From NCBI GenBank assembly GCA_022559845.1, contig CM040128.1, positions 71,797,247-71,861,246 of the forward strand: DNA of 64,000 nt, given 5' to 3'. The translations under genes and the position numbers were made by a program. This document shows positions 34,567 to 46,404 of the stretch, one piece after another (the stretch's first letter is position 1; every line of letters starts with the position of its first letter). Origin of the DNA: Amorphophallus konjac (lineage: Eukaryota > Streptophyta > Magnoliopsida > Alismatales > Araceae). The notes beneath the pieces are model-generated. The model made no database searches and was not told the origin of the DNA. It saw only the letters and a program-made list of their open reading frames with translations.

Positions 34567-36146
34567 CTAGGTGGCGGCATCCTGGGTGGCGGGTGAGCCA
34601 TCCAACTCTCCCCCCAAGACATAGTACTCATCGACTAGTGCGTCATCGGCCTCATAATTGACACACTCAAGCTCGGGAGGTGCGGGCTCTCCAACACCTA
34701 AGGCTAGGGTGGCGCGAGCGGGACACTCGCTGGCAAAGTGGCCAAATCCATGACAGTGAAAACACTGCACTCTCGACCGACTACTCTCTCCTATAAAAGG
34801 GGCCTTACCCTTATCATCCCGTCGGGTAGGGGGTGTAAGCAGCAAAGGGGGAGATGTAGGTGCCTTGGACAATAGTGGAGGGGTGTAGGTGCCAGAGGAC
34901 GGGCTATAGGAGCCGGGGGACGGGCAACGGGTGCCGGTGGTTGGGGTGGGAATAGATCCCGGGGTGGAGGAGGACAAGGCCATGGAGCGAAGTGCTCCTG
35001 ACGGGTGGGCTCCTGAGGTCGAGCCATGGGAGGCCGCTGATGTGGGCCTATGGAGTGACGGGGCTCGGTACTACGGAGAGGGGTGGGGCCCAACCGATGG
35101 CTAGACTCGAACTCTCCCTCAAATTGCTTCATCTCGAGAGCAACCTGGTATGCCTCTTCCAACGTCTTGGCATTGTGGCGGAAAAGCTCATACTGGTAGT
35201 GTGGCCGCAAACCACGTCGAAAGCAGGACACGGGCATGGTACTCTCCTCCGTGACACCACATCGTAGAAAGTACTCATCAAACTCCGCGATGTATTCGGA
35301 GACGGACCGGTCTCCCTGGCTAAGACTTTGCCATCTATCGATGAGTCGCTGGCGGTATGTGGGAGGAAGGTACTTTTGCCGAAGTTTATTCTTCATCTCG
35401 GCCCATGTGTCAATCGGGGGTTCTAGCCGCTGAAGTAGCAGGCTCTCCACATTCTTCCAATAGGTTTGCGCCTGCCCCATGAGTTTCATGGTGGCGAATC
35501 GGACCCTTCGGCGCTCCGACATATCATACCATTCAAAATAACGGTCCATGCCGAACTCCCAATCTAGGTAGACTTTCGGATCCAAAGACCCGTAAAAAGA
35601 GGGAGGGTCCGTTCGCACGGTCTTAAGGACCCGATCATCATCCTCATCTTGTTGTGGCTGAAAACCACGACGGCGTTGACCATATCCCTCATAGGCATTG
35701 TCGGAACCATAGTCCTCGAGACCAAGGTCACGGTGCGGTAGTTGGGGAACCCGAGGAAGGGCGAGTGGAGGAGCCTGTGGTGGCTGGTTTTGGGCCGCGG
35801 GAGCGGCCTGGACTTGGGCCATGGGAGCGGGTTGGACTTGGGCCACCGCGGGAGGAGGTGCGGGTGGGCCTTGGGCTGCCCCTGGAGGGTCCTCGTGTGA
35901 CATCCTATCTAACCGCCCAACGAGGTCTTGGACCGACCTGTCGGAGGTCTCCAAGCGCCCCTCCATGGCTCTAAGGCGACCATCCATATTATCGGAGAAA
36001 GTACGAAAGTTAGCATCGGATTGGTCCAACCTAGTCATAATGGCCATCATCGCCTCTTGTAGGGAGTGGAAGTCTCCCGAGGTATCCCGTGGGTTGGCCA
36101 TAGGTGGTGGTGGGGGTGAGTACTGAGTACACCGACGAGTGGGCAT
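34567..36146 (-). pseudogene. Gag of the non-autonomous element, one frameshift
   Basis: On minus: an N-terminal coiled-coil region (LQEAMMAIMTRLDQSD ... LVGRLDRM), a Pro/Ala/Gln-rich linker, then a retrotrans_gag domain (YFEWYDMSERRRVRFATMKL, YWKNVESLL, RQKYLPPTYRQRL, SLSQGDRSVSEYIAEFDE). A Pro-rich tail follows. The zinc knuckle CFHCHGFGHFASEC lies in another frame (34567-34983), so one frameshift falls in the Pro-rich section at about 34800-34980. A short acidic tail ends at 34567. A likely start is the Met of MANPRDT near 36101; an in-frame ATG lies at 36146. With the shift aside it is well kept, as expected of a young element. Confidence 0.87.
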
Positions 36147-36455
36147 GCAAACACACCGACTAGAAGATGCCGACTAAAGCAAAACACACTAATGCAAAAT
36201 GATGCGCCTAGACTTAACCAAAACACGGTACGCGGCGGAGGTAATCGACCCGAAGGTCACTCGCGCAAGTGTGCGGCCTTCCCGATAGACGTAGCCTAAT
36301 GTTCGGACAACACCTTTTGATATACCGAGTAAAGGGATGCAATGTAAAAAGACACTTTTTTTTGTTTGTTTTAAAACAATGATGACCCTAAACACGACTT
36401 AGACGTAAATGACTAATGAATGACACTCTTTTTTTTTTGGACACCCTAGACTCAA

Positions 36456-36471
36456 CCTTACTCTGATACCA
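36456..36471 (-). other. Primer binding site of the gag-only element, initiator tRNA-Met
   Basis: On minus TGGTATCAGAGTAAGG starts three bases after the 5' LTR. The first 11 bases fit initiator tRNA-Met; the following TAAGG departs from the usual CCTAA. This fixes the element's orientation as leftward. Confidence 0.88.
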
Positions 36472-36474
36472 AAT

Positions 36475-38551
36475 TGAAGCGGGACGAGACACGGACACGA
36501 CAAGCTCGTGACTGCCCCTTAATGAGGGAAGCATCGGACGTGCGCGGTTGAGAAACCGACAGTGAGCTAGGGTGATCGGCTCTCTCGTGTGCCCGGATCG
36601 GGTCACGGGACGGTCTCGCACTCTCTCGCAGCAGCGGTAATGAATAGATAAAGCGAGCTAGATATCCCTACACATGCTCTCTAGCAGCGGCATAAACAAA
36701 TATATATGAAGTAAGCAAAATGCCAAGTAAGGGAGCGAATGCGATACCTCCACGCGCTCGGCGTGGGGACGACGGACCCGGCCGAAAACCGTACTCCCGG
36801 AACAATAATACACAAGATTACAGCAATACAAATCGCTGCCCACCCCACGCAGGGAGGTAAAGGGCTACACAATGGAGTCCGGGAGGACCGAATTCGGGTT
36901 GATGGGCGGCTTCTCACGTTGATTCGACAACACCCGAACTAGTGACGGTGGGGCCCACGTGCTGTCCGGAGGGGTCGAGTGGGACCCGGTGACACCGCTG
37001 TAGTGGGGACACTAAGGGAAGCGTTCCACGGGCTGGCGGCATGCTGTTTCGCCGGCCGGAGGCCGGGCGGCTCCGATCGACACCGGTCGGAATAATCGGC
37101 CACGGACCTGCCGGTTCTATTTTCCGACGCACGCTCCGGCGAGAACGGACGCTGTGATCAGCCCCGACGTCGAAATGCTACGAAACCAGTGCCGTTGTAA
37201 AGATGCTTTGAAGGGCTTCAACCCAGGGTGATCACAGAAAAATAATCAAGCCTGTACTTCTGATTGGCGAATTTTGAAGGTTGCTATTGTACAGTTCCTG
37301 AAATCTCAGGTCAGCAGAGAACTTTCCTGTAGATTGCCTTTGACCGATATGAAGACCTCGGATTCAGACTTAGACCTGTTCATAAAAGTTGTTGGAAATC
37401 AAATAAGGGAACCAGGACTCTTTTTGGATCTAGATTTGGAGGTGGTGGTGATTTGTTCTGATTTTCTAAGTGGAGGGTGGTCAGATCTGGGATCTGACTG
37501 ACAACACTGTAGCTGAGGAAGAACACGAATTTCTAAAAATAGATAGAAGGCCGATAAAAAATTAAGAAAATTTTTGAATGTAGGGGGTGATGGAAAAAAC
37601 TCCCAGTAAAATGGGGAGAGTTTGGACAAATCAGAAAGATGGCGGGAGGTGGGAAACACAGGGCTGCTGTCACTGTAGACTGAGACAAAATAGAACTAGG
37701 AATGAAAGATGCATGAAAATGGGAAAATACTAAACGATGGAATTTGGGCGTGAAAATTTAGGTGGAGCTTGGGATACAAGGGAAGAACACACCATAAAAA
37801 TATCAGCTCAATCCAAGCTCGTGTCTGGGACAGACAATTCGTGGAACTGCTGTGGTTGGACGAAGATAGAACTGCAGAGGCGGCTCGATGGCGGCACGAA
37901 CGGTGGCGGCGGCGGCACAGACGATCACCGGAGGTTGAGAGGGGATGATAGAAGGTAGAATAACTCTAGAACTTGGGGTTGGAGAGGGAAGAACAACAGG
38001 GGAGGAGAGAGGGGCGCACCAAGCTCCTTGCTTACACACAAAAATTCTGATTTTTCATTGAATTTCACATGAAAATACAAGCTTATATATGGTTTACATC
38101 AAATGCAATGTGGACCCTTGGATCTAGGGAAGGGGAATCAAGGGCTGGGATTGCATGCCACAAACACAAAAAAAAAGAATATAATATGCAAGGGGGGGGG
38201 GCCTATTGACTAGGAGGGGAGGTTGAATGGAAGGTTGAATGGTAGGTGGCCTACCTTGGACAAAATGGGCCACTTGTCTACCCATGTGGCATATGACTAG
38301 TCCAACCTTCTAGATGTCCACCTAGGATGGTTGACCAGCGTCACAAGATGACATGGACCAATGGGAAAGGGCTGAGGGCCCCCTTGCTGGTCCTACTGAT
38401 AAATTACATAGAAACCCACACAATCTACGGGAGTGACGCATTGGCCGATAAAGCCGTACAATTGCGCGTATACTTTCCCGTGGATATAAAAATAAACTAA
38501 AGGATATAAATGCAATATGAAAAGGTACTGGCTCGGTGTCGATTCCCATCA
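36475..38551 (-). repeat. 5' LTR of the gag-only element
   Basis: Right copy, partner of 32013-34098, beginning TGAAGCGGG beside the PBS and ending CCCATCA before AAATT. The differences seen are mostly single substitutions plus a shortened G-run near 38190-38201. Confidence 0.92.
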
Positions 38552-40297
38552 AAATTCATCATATTTTCAGATCATAAAAGTCTGAAATATCTCTTCACCT
38601 AGAAGGAATTGAATATGCGACAATGTAGATGGTTGGAGTATCTTAAGGACTTCGACTTTACTATCCAATATCATCCAGGGAAAGCAAATGTTGTAGCTGA
38701 CGCTCTTAACAGGAAACCAATTTCAACTCTAGCAAGCCTCAGGAAAGGTATAACTTGTCTTATTGAAGATTTTTCTCACTTAAATCTTGATATTGATAGA
38801 GAAGGAGAAAGAGGTATGATTGCCAATATAAGGTCTCAACCTACATTGATCAAGGACATAGTTCAATTGCAAGAAAATGACCCCACATTGATGGAGATTA
38901 AGGAAAATATTGATCAAAGATTGAAATTTTCTATCTCAAATGATGGAAGACTTTTATTTAAGGATCGAATTTGTGTGTCGAATCATGATGACACTAAGAA
39001 ATTGATCATGGAGGAAGCTCATAAATCAAGGTATGCTATTCAACTTGGTGCTACCAAGATGTATCAAGATTTGAAAAGAAACTTTTGGTGGCCCAACATG
39101 AAGAGAGAAGTAGCAGATTTTGTGTCCTGATGTCTCACTTGTCAACAAGTAAAAGCAGAACATTTAAGACCCATTGGGAAATTTCACCCCTTGAATAGTC
39201 CCGTGTGGAAATGAGAAAGTATAGGGATGGATTTCATCATGGGTTTACCTAAGACAAGAGGTGGACACGATGGCATATGGGTGATCATAGATCGATTGAC
39301 TAAATCAGCACATTTTCTACCAATCAAAAGTTGATGGTTTGTGGATGTACTAGTAGCATTATACATGAAGGAGATTGTCAAACTACATGGTGTCCCTGTC
39401 ACCATTATATCCGACCGAGATCCTCGGTTCACATCACAATTCTGGAAGGGTCTACAACATTCATTAGGGACCCGACTTAACTTTAGCATTGCGTTCCATC
39501 CACAAACCGATGGTCAAACTGAAAGGACAAATCAAGTGGTGGAAGATATACTAAGGGCTTGCGCTATGGATTTTGGAGGAAATTGGCATGATCACTTGCC
39601 TCTAGTGGAATTTTCATACAATAATAGCTACCAAGTTAGTATACAAATGGCACCATTTGAGGCTTTGTATGGTAGAAGCTGTCGTTCACCTATTTGCTGG
39701 AATGAAGTAGGAGAAAGGTAATTTCTCGGTCCCGACATCATTTGGGATACTACCGCGAAGATAAAGCTTATTCGGGAAAGACTCCAGATGGCTCAAGACA
39801 GGCAAAAATCATATGCTGATAACCGAAGGCGTGACCTGAAATTCCAAGAAGGAGACTATGTATTTCTTAAGGTTTCTCTAGGTCAAGGTATTCGAAGATT
39901 CGGTATTAAAGGTAATCTTACTCCAAGATTCATTGGCCCCTTTGAAATTCTCGAAAGGGTTGGTGAAGTCGCATATCGAATAGCTTTATCCCCTCAACTA
40001 TCTGAAGTTCATGATGTGTTTTACGTCTCAATGCTCAAGAAGTATGTACCTGATCCATTCCATGTCATCACTTATGATAACCTGGAGATTAAAAAGGACT
40101 TGACATACGAGCAAAAGTCAGTCAAGATCATTGAACGAGAAGTACGTCAACTTCGGAATAAAACTATTCCTATGGTCAAAATCCAATAGACCAAGTCATG
40201 GCCACATGAAGCAACATGGGAAACTGAAGAAGCCATACGCAAAAGATTTCCAAAGATATTTGAATGTAAGTACACTCTCTATAAATCCATGTATTGA
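38552..40297 (+). pseudogene. Chromovirus 1 pol, end of RNase H, integrase and chromodomain
   Basis: It resumes after the AAATT duplication with [11 protein letters not shown] and YHPGKANVVADAL. Integrase HHCC region: KSRYAIQLGATKMYQ to CLTCQQVK. The D,D,E residues are in GMDFIMG, IISDRDPRF and DGQTERTNQ. After GPFEILERVGEVAYRIAL comes a C-terminal chromodomain (REVRQLRNKTIPMVKIQ, WPHEATWET), typical of Tekay/Del elements. All in one frame with stops near 38594, 39128, 39212, 39332, 39719 and 40187. The terminal stop is at 40295. Confidence 0.93.
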
Positions 40298-40320
40298 ATT
40301 TGGGGACCAAATTCTTTTTA

Positions 40321-40332
40321 AGTGGGGGCGGG
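40321..40332 (+). other. Polypurine tract of chromovirus 1
   Basis: AGTGGGGGCGGG precedes the 3' LTR start TGTAACGCCC; one C interrupts it. The equivalent AAGTGGGGGAGGG of the second chromovirus lies on minus at 50868-50880. Confidence 0.8.
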
Positions 40333-43300
40333 TGTAACGCCCGAGGATTTCCTAAGAATTTTTTAGATTAAAAATATAATTATTAAGCATTTAAATGGGC
40401 TATTGATTGAATTATAGTTAATTAAAATTCAATTATTATGGCCTTATACTAGTTCAAGAAGATTAGACCCATATAATAAACCCAATTGGCCCAAAAAGAC
40501 TGTTTTGGACCTTAGCCCATATTCTAGAAGCTTAAAAATAGTGTAATCACAGAATTAAGGGGATAATTACTCCTTGGTAGATAAATAAACATATAATAAT
40601 GGGGATAATATCAAAAGAGTTTGAAACTGTTCAAATTCGGCGCCTAATATGGAAAACGGTCTATCGTGAGACCGCATAGCCAAGGAAAACGGTCTAGACC
40701 TAGACCGCTAAGCTCTGCAGATTCCGTGAGTAGAAGAAAACGTGAAAAGCTTGGAACTTTGGCATCCAAATCACCTAGGATCGATGTTACCTACTAATTA
40801 GATAAGTCTAGAAGGCTAGAGGATCGAATTGAAAACCTAATTGAGACTCTAAGTTCCTTCTAATCCTCAAAACCCTAGCTAAACCTATAAATAGACCACA
40901 GAACCAACGTGTGCGACCCTTACTTTTGGCTCGCATGAAACTAAGGTAAAGAGGAAGAATCTGAGGTAAGTTTCATGTAGGAAGTTGTTCGTTTTAGTTA
41001 GATCTAACTTTCCTCACAATTTCATTCTAGGAGATCAAGCCTACAGGGAGATAGAAGCCTGCAAAGACGCTGGTTCGGTGGAAATAATTCAGGAAACTAT
41101 GCGACCGACCTAGAAAGATCAGAAAAATAGAAGCCCTAAACGAGGTAATTAGATAGAGGTTCTTTAGAATAATTTGTTCCTGTTAGTACCCTCTTCTTAC
41201 TCTCAAAATGTCACATCCTTAGGACAAGAGAATCAGGAGATACAAGGGCGTGAAGTTGCTGGTTTGGTTCAGGACGAGCAGAGAACTAGGGTTAACTTCC
41301 AACCTTAAATTCGAAATCTAAAGCCCAGGACATAGGTAGGTTATCTCATGAAAGGCTTAAACTTTATGTCAGGAATAAAAGTCATCTGGTTTCAATTGAT
41401 TTCATGCATTGTACACGGAGAATTTTATGATTTATTTGGGACTACGCATCTAGTATACTCCTCATGCATAATTCTTAGCCCCAATTGAAGTCAAAAGGAA
41501 AATTTCCTTGTTTACTACACAAACCCACACATATTGTTGGCATATACTTGTTCTATCATGCTATAAAAGTTTATTTATGTTGATTTTCAGGCATGATATG
41601 TCTTAGATGGATATTTTTATTGAGATTTCTATAATACAAGAGGAAACGGTCTTCCCGTAGACTGCCAGAAGCCCTAACGGTCGTACGATAGACCGTTTGA
41701 CCCATTGAAACGGTCCTCCACTAGACCGTTTGAGTTTCTGATTTCTGTAATATTTTTAACTTGAAACATATTTCAGATTTACCCAAATTAATGTATGTTA
41801 AGCCTAGTTAAGTAGGTTTTATTCTTGTTTTAAGTGCTATTTTCATATACTTAGTTATGTTAACAGGACGTTCTAGTAGATTTCATGATTCCTTATGCAC
41901 TTAGAATCATTTTTACACTTATGTTATATTCATGACCAAATCATATATTTTTTTAAATTAACTTGAATTTATATGGTTCATGGACTAGTCATGATTTGAT
42001 CGCTGTTTTATCATGATCTCTCTTGTAGAGTCATTTTCTTAAGTACACGGCACATATCCCGATATGTTGTCATTAGTTACACTTTTTCACATTAAGTATA
42101 CTATCTTGGACTTGATAACCTCTCCATTGAATATTCCTTCCAACGGACTAGGAAATCTTGTTTCAAGGCCTCCGTAAGACTCCGCGAGCTTGGGATTCCC
42201 ACTAGGACGTCAAGCTGGTTGTACCATTAAAACCCCATTTGTCTAGAGAGCACTTTTACCGGTATTTTATATTCTGGACGTTAGCGACCCTTTGGACGAC
42301 CGTCTGATCCTGTAAGTGACCCTTCACTAGACCGCTAAAGGATATTAAATGGCCATCCGCTAGACCGCTAAATGTCCAGATGGTTTTACTACGTCGATGT
42401 CTTTACTACATGAAACGGTCTTGTACTAGACCGCTTGGCTCAAGAAACGGTCCAGTAATAGACCGCTTGGTTCCTGATTGTGTCTAACCTGAGGTTTGAC
42501 CTTTGGGGTTGGTTTTCTTGATTTCCTATATGATCTTAGGATTATCTGGAGCCTAAATTATGTTTAACCAAGTTAAACTTGAAATTATGAAACCTAAAGA
42601 ATGTACCGTTATGCTGCCAAATTCTTTCCGTAGCATGACCTTGTTATTAAGGCGTTTCTTGAATTCTCATGATCAAATATTAGTACGTTCTATATCTTGG
42701 TTACCTTATCATGGAATTATTGTTGAACTTGTACAGTATTGGCCACATTATTGTTATAATCGTGGAAGTAGCTTGATTTATACTTGAAGATACAGTTCGA
42801 GCACTGATTATGTTCAAGGGCTCTATGCTAGTCCTCTTGGCTGATTGCCGGAAACATATTGTTAATCATGGGGTATGATGCTACTGGCGTCGCATTGTGT
42901 TGGAAGTACTTTCTTTATAAATAAGTGAAAATCCACGAGACATGGATAAAAGATCCACGTAAATTCACGAAGTACTTGCTATTAAGCAAAAAGTACTTTC
43001 TTGCTTGTTACATGACTTTCTAGTGCATAGCCTTCATGGTTATGAAAAGTACATTCTTGTTCCTGGAAAGGCCAGATTTACATTCTTGTTATATACTTGA
43101 TAAATCATATTCTCATATCTTGGACTTGGTCATAACTTGTTACTTTGACTTTATTCGCATGCTTTGTCGTATCTGCATGATTTATCTTGTTTCTCTAGAG
43201 CTAAAATGCTAATCACTTAAATTTGCCTTCATGTTGATACAAAAATACCTACTGGGCAAGTGTGCTCATTACCTACTTTCTCAATGTTTCAGGAAGTACA

Positions 43301-43631
43301 GATGAATCGGATTCGGAGTATAAAAGTAACGGGTCCGAGAGCGATTGAAGGACGTATGAATGAGAGAAGCCTTAGTTATCAAATGTCTAGTCGAGTCTTA
43401 TTGTAATTTTTTATTTTCTTGAGTCGATAATGTAAGAGTATTAAGAGTCAAGGATCTTGTGTACTTTGATATTATTATTATTGTGGAATAAAGTGAAGTT
43501 TGGAAAAATAATATTTGTGCAATTACTTTTATGTGATTGTCTTGCGCTCTGATTATATTGCTTGCTCGAGGCGTACTAGCTGACTGTTTACGTTCCCGAT
43601 TGTTTCCGCTGCATAATCTCGGGGCGTGACA
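40333..43631 (+). repeat. 3' LTR of chromovirus 1, complete (3299 bp)
   Basis: Starts TGTAACGCCCGAGG and ends ATCTCGGGGCGTGACA, followed by the GATTT duplication. It contains the 18-bp module array (40657-42465) and a TATA box at 40886-40894. It is better preserved than the 5' LTR at several modules; for example 41711-41728 keeps the full CGGTC and GACCG arms. Confidence 0.93.
40657..42465 (+). repeat. 18-bp inverted-repeat modules, chromovirus 1 3' LTR
   Basis: Counterparts of the 5' LTR modules, for example at 40657, 40690, 41647, 41678, 41711 and 42448, all 18 bp from first to last arm base. Some differ from their 5' partners in one or both arms, none in length. Confidence 0.82.
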
Positions 43632-43636
43632 GATTT

Positions 43637-44226
43637 GGATTTGCAGCAACATTTGATCGGAAGAAAGTGTGCTCTCTCATCCAGCAAATTGTTGGGTCCG
43701 ATGAAGAGCAGGATGTGGCCGCTACTGTCCGGCTGTGGAATGTACTCTTACTATCCACTTTCCTTTGCCCCCGGTCGATGCATTCTTGTCCACAACAGAT
43801 GCTATCATGCTTAGATGACATTGATAGAGTTTCAGATTACAACTGGGCAGCCGCTGTGCAATAGGTAACGATGCACAAGTTTGAGCAATTAGTGTTGGCG
43901 GTCCAGAAACGACGGTCAGGTACAATTGAACGTGGTAAGAGAAGAGCCGGGGATGCATCCCAGGCCCATACATTTATATTTGGTTGTTCTGCCGCACTTA
44001 CTGTAAGTTTTTTTATTTTTTTTGTGTAATAATTAATGTGTCAATCATTAATTCTATTGCATTGTAAAATAACTTGATATATTTCAAATTACAGGTCTGA
44101 TTTTTTGAACACACGCGGGTGCGGCAGCCACTAAGGTAGGTGGCATTCCCCCGACTATCTAGGTGGGGGCCATTCCTAGATAGGAAATTAAAATTCTCCA
44201 TTGGATCCCTGCGAGGCCAACATGTA
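43637..44226 (+). pseudogene. ULP1-like gene, N-terminal domain exons after the first insertion
   Basis: In phase with 18386: FAATFDRKKVCSLIQQIVG, then RLWNVLLLSTFLCPRS and LDDIDRVSDYNWAAAV, phrases typical of DUF1985/plant-mobile-like ULP1 proteins. A TAG at 43862 breaks the frame. The exon goes on through KFEQLVLAVQKRR and AHTFIFGCSAALT to a donor (ACT/GTAAGT) near 44002. A further exon after TTACAG at about 44095 reads FFEHTRV, QPLR and VAFPRLSRWG, with two more in-frame stops. In these families the last exon usually reads as an FYEHT...AFPRLxRW block, so order and content agree. Confidence 0.65.
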
Positions 44227-44299
44227 TTATGAGTACTAAAAATTCTTCTTTGTCATTCAACATTAATGAATAACCAAAGTGATGTGGTTTGAAATGCAG

Positions 44300-45199
44300 G
44301 TGATCGAAGGGCTCCTTGTTGAGCCAAGTGAAAGGGACACGGGGTACGATGGTCAGATGATGACCTGACCCAGTGCTCAGGAGACGTCCTCATCAGCTCC
44401 ATGCATGCCTGTACTACAGGATATTGCCACTACATTGAAGATCCAGCAATGGCTACTTGAGGAAATGAGGGCCTTCTTTCTGACTAGGGTGCAAGAGGCT
44501 CACATTGCTGCTGATGCAGCACCTCCTAGGCTCGTCGAACAGGTGACGGTTGATGTCAATCCACCTCCGGCAGCCCCAGTCAAGGAAGTGCAAGGGGCTG
44601 AAATGTTAAGCAAAGTATATGTCAAACCTATGAAATGGACATTACCGCCGATGTCCCACCTCCAAGGCCCCTTCAACAAAGTACAGATGATACTGTGCCA
44701 TCTAAGGCATCCCCTAAAGTGGATGTGCAAGGCGATATCCAAGCTCAGATGGGGGCGACCAATGGGCATGGTGACTGTCATGAAGGTGTCTTTTCTCAGT
44801 CCCTTCATCAACGGGATGAGAAGCCCGTGAGGAAATGGCGAGCACCGGCAAAGAAAACTACAAGACGAGGGAAGAAGAAGGTGAGTCTGCGTTGTTCCTA
44901 CTTCTTATAGTATAGAATCTAAGATTGGTATATTGACATAAATCTAGAAGGGAGATGAAGCCGACCCTTACAGAAAGCTCATACAGAGTACTGATTGGAT
45001 CTGCAAAGGCCGGCTGAAGCCGACAGATAACACGATTGTGAATGAGTTCATTGATGCTTGTGTCTCAGGGGATATTGAGTAAGTTGTCCTCTTATAGTTT
45101 CAGTAATTATCCTGATCTGCCTTACTTTGACTACCATGAAAATTTTTGTCCAATATGGTGGCCCCATATTTCAATTACAGAACGGGATTGTTTTGAACC
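44300..45199 (+). pseudogene. ULP1-like gene, linker exons before the peptidase domain
   Basis: After CAG at about 44300 a linker reads IEGLLVEPSERDTGYDGQ, with a TGA at about 44366, then a helical segment (LQDIATTLKIQQWLLEEMRAFF). It is acidic and Pro-rich, shifts frame near 44640, and ends in a basic stretch (AKKTTRRGKKK) at a GTGAGT donor near 44881. An exon at about 44951-45080 (GRLKPTDNTIVNEFIDACVSGDIE) ends at GA/GTAAGT. After TTACAG (45180) a short exon starts ERDCFEP and is cut by the solo LTR at 45199. No catalytic residues here; the basic stretch could be a nuclear signal. Confidence 0.55.
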
Positions 45200-45367
45200 T
45201 GTGAGCGACGTCACGCGGAATTAATTACCGGAGGAGGTGAAGCGGAGCGCGCGAGGGCTCGTTTTGCTGCAACACAGAAAGAAGAGAGAGAGAGAAGAGA
45301 GACCACCACGGGAGATTGCTCCGGCGGGACGTGCGGGATAGATGCAATGTAATAAGATATGGAGATT

Positions 45368-45755
45368 AAACGGCCATAGCGGGAAATGACTCTCCGCGAC
45401 CTCGGGGGATGGGAAAAGTATAGAATTTAAGTGACAAGAATTTAAACGGCCATTGCAGGAAGTGACTCGTCGCGGCCTCGAGAATATGAGCAAATATAAC
45501 CACAACACAGAATATCAATGACGGAAATTCAAACTGCCATTGTGGGAAATGACTCGCCGTGGCCTCGAGAATATAACAGATATAAGAAACAGAATATAAG
45601 AGACAGAAATTTAAACGGCCATTGCGAGAAATGACTCACCGCGGCCTTGAGAATATAACAGATATAAGAAATATATATAAGAACAACGCAGAATATAAGT
45701 GACAGAAATGTAAACGGCCATTGCGGGAAATGACTCTCCGCGGCCTCGAGAATAT
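45368..45755 (+). repeat. Five-copy tandem repeat in the solo LTR
   Basis: Units starting AAACGGCCATTGCGGGAAAT, followed by GACTCGCCGCGGCCTCGAGA, lie at 45368, 45444, 45531, 45613 and 45712. The 39-bp GC-rich core is kept while the AT-rich tail (ATATAAG-type words) varies, giving spacings of 76, 87, 82 and 99 bp. Confidence 0.88.
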
Positions 45756-46404
45756 GATGTGATCGCCAGGGGCCGGAGACCCCAAAATAAAGAAAGTGAT
45801 CGCGCCTACCTCAAAAGCAGGAGATGGCGGGTTACTTCTTCCTCTCCCTTCGGCCGGCCGATGGAGAGGGCTTTCCTTGGTTATCCTTACAAAAGAGAAA
45901 CAAACACAAAATAAGTGGATCAGAAAAGATGGCAGTGTAGTATTAGTCCCTTAATGAAGAATAATGAAATCGTGGCAAGACACACACCTGGTTGGTGTTA
46001 TTTTTAAACCCATATCGAACACGAGTAGGAGGAAAATGCTATGATGAATGGGGGATCATGCAAATGTATATAAAAGAAGACTCCCTTATGAAGGGAGACA
46101 GAGAATGCGAGATGATGAATGCAAAAGAACTACATAGAAAAGGGGAGAGAATTGGCTTATTGAATGTGCCGATGGCGGGATCCGGCGGAGCTTCGACAGT
46201 GTGGGGATGACGTGGAAGCAGAACGGATGGAGCTAGCCTTCCTCTCGCGAGCGCGGACACCCGAGAAGCCGGCAGAACCTCCCCCTACAAAAGACCCACG
46301 GGTTAGAAATGGGATCCGGTAGAGTCTCTCTTTCCTCTGTCGGATCTGAAGCCCCTTCCCTTCGAGGGAGAGGGTCCTCTATTTATAGAGGAAAGGTAGA
46401 TTGA

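Larger units (their letters stand above)
32013..38551 (-). mobile_element. Non-autonomous, gag-only LTR retrotransposon with 2.1-kb LTRs
   Basis: Two direct repeats (2086 and 2077 bp, TGAWGCG...CCCATCA on plus) flank a 2.38-kb interior. The target duplication AAATT lies at 32008-32012 and 38552-38556, inside the RNase H domain of chromovirus 1. On minus the interior has an initiator-Met PBS and a gag frame but no protease, RT or integrase. This is the TR-GAG type of plant element, which depends on proteins of other elements. The LTRs are very alike, so it is among the younger insertions. Another LTR of the family is at 1-886. Confidence 0.93.
18387..43631 (+). mobile_element. Ty3/gypsy chromovirus (Tekay-like) number 1, internally rearranged and nested
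   Basis: LTRs of 3.29 and 3.30 kb begin TGTAACRCCCGAGG, and the right one ends CGTGACA. The element is flanked by GATTT (18382-18386 and 43632-43636) and sits within a coding exon. RT, RNase H, integrase and a C-terminal chromodomain survive on plus. The last 7 bp of the left LTR, the PBS, gag, protease and the start of RT are missing, replaced by 21677-31083. A gag-only element sits in RNase H. At least nine nonsense codons are visible in pol. It is close kin of the element at 47679-58750. Confidence 0.9.
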
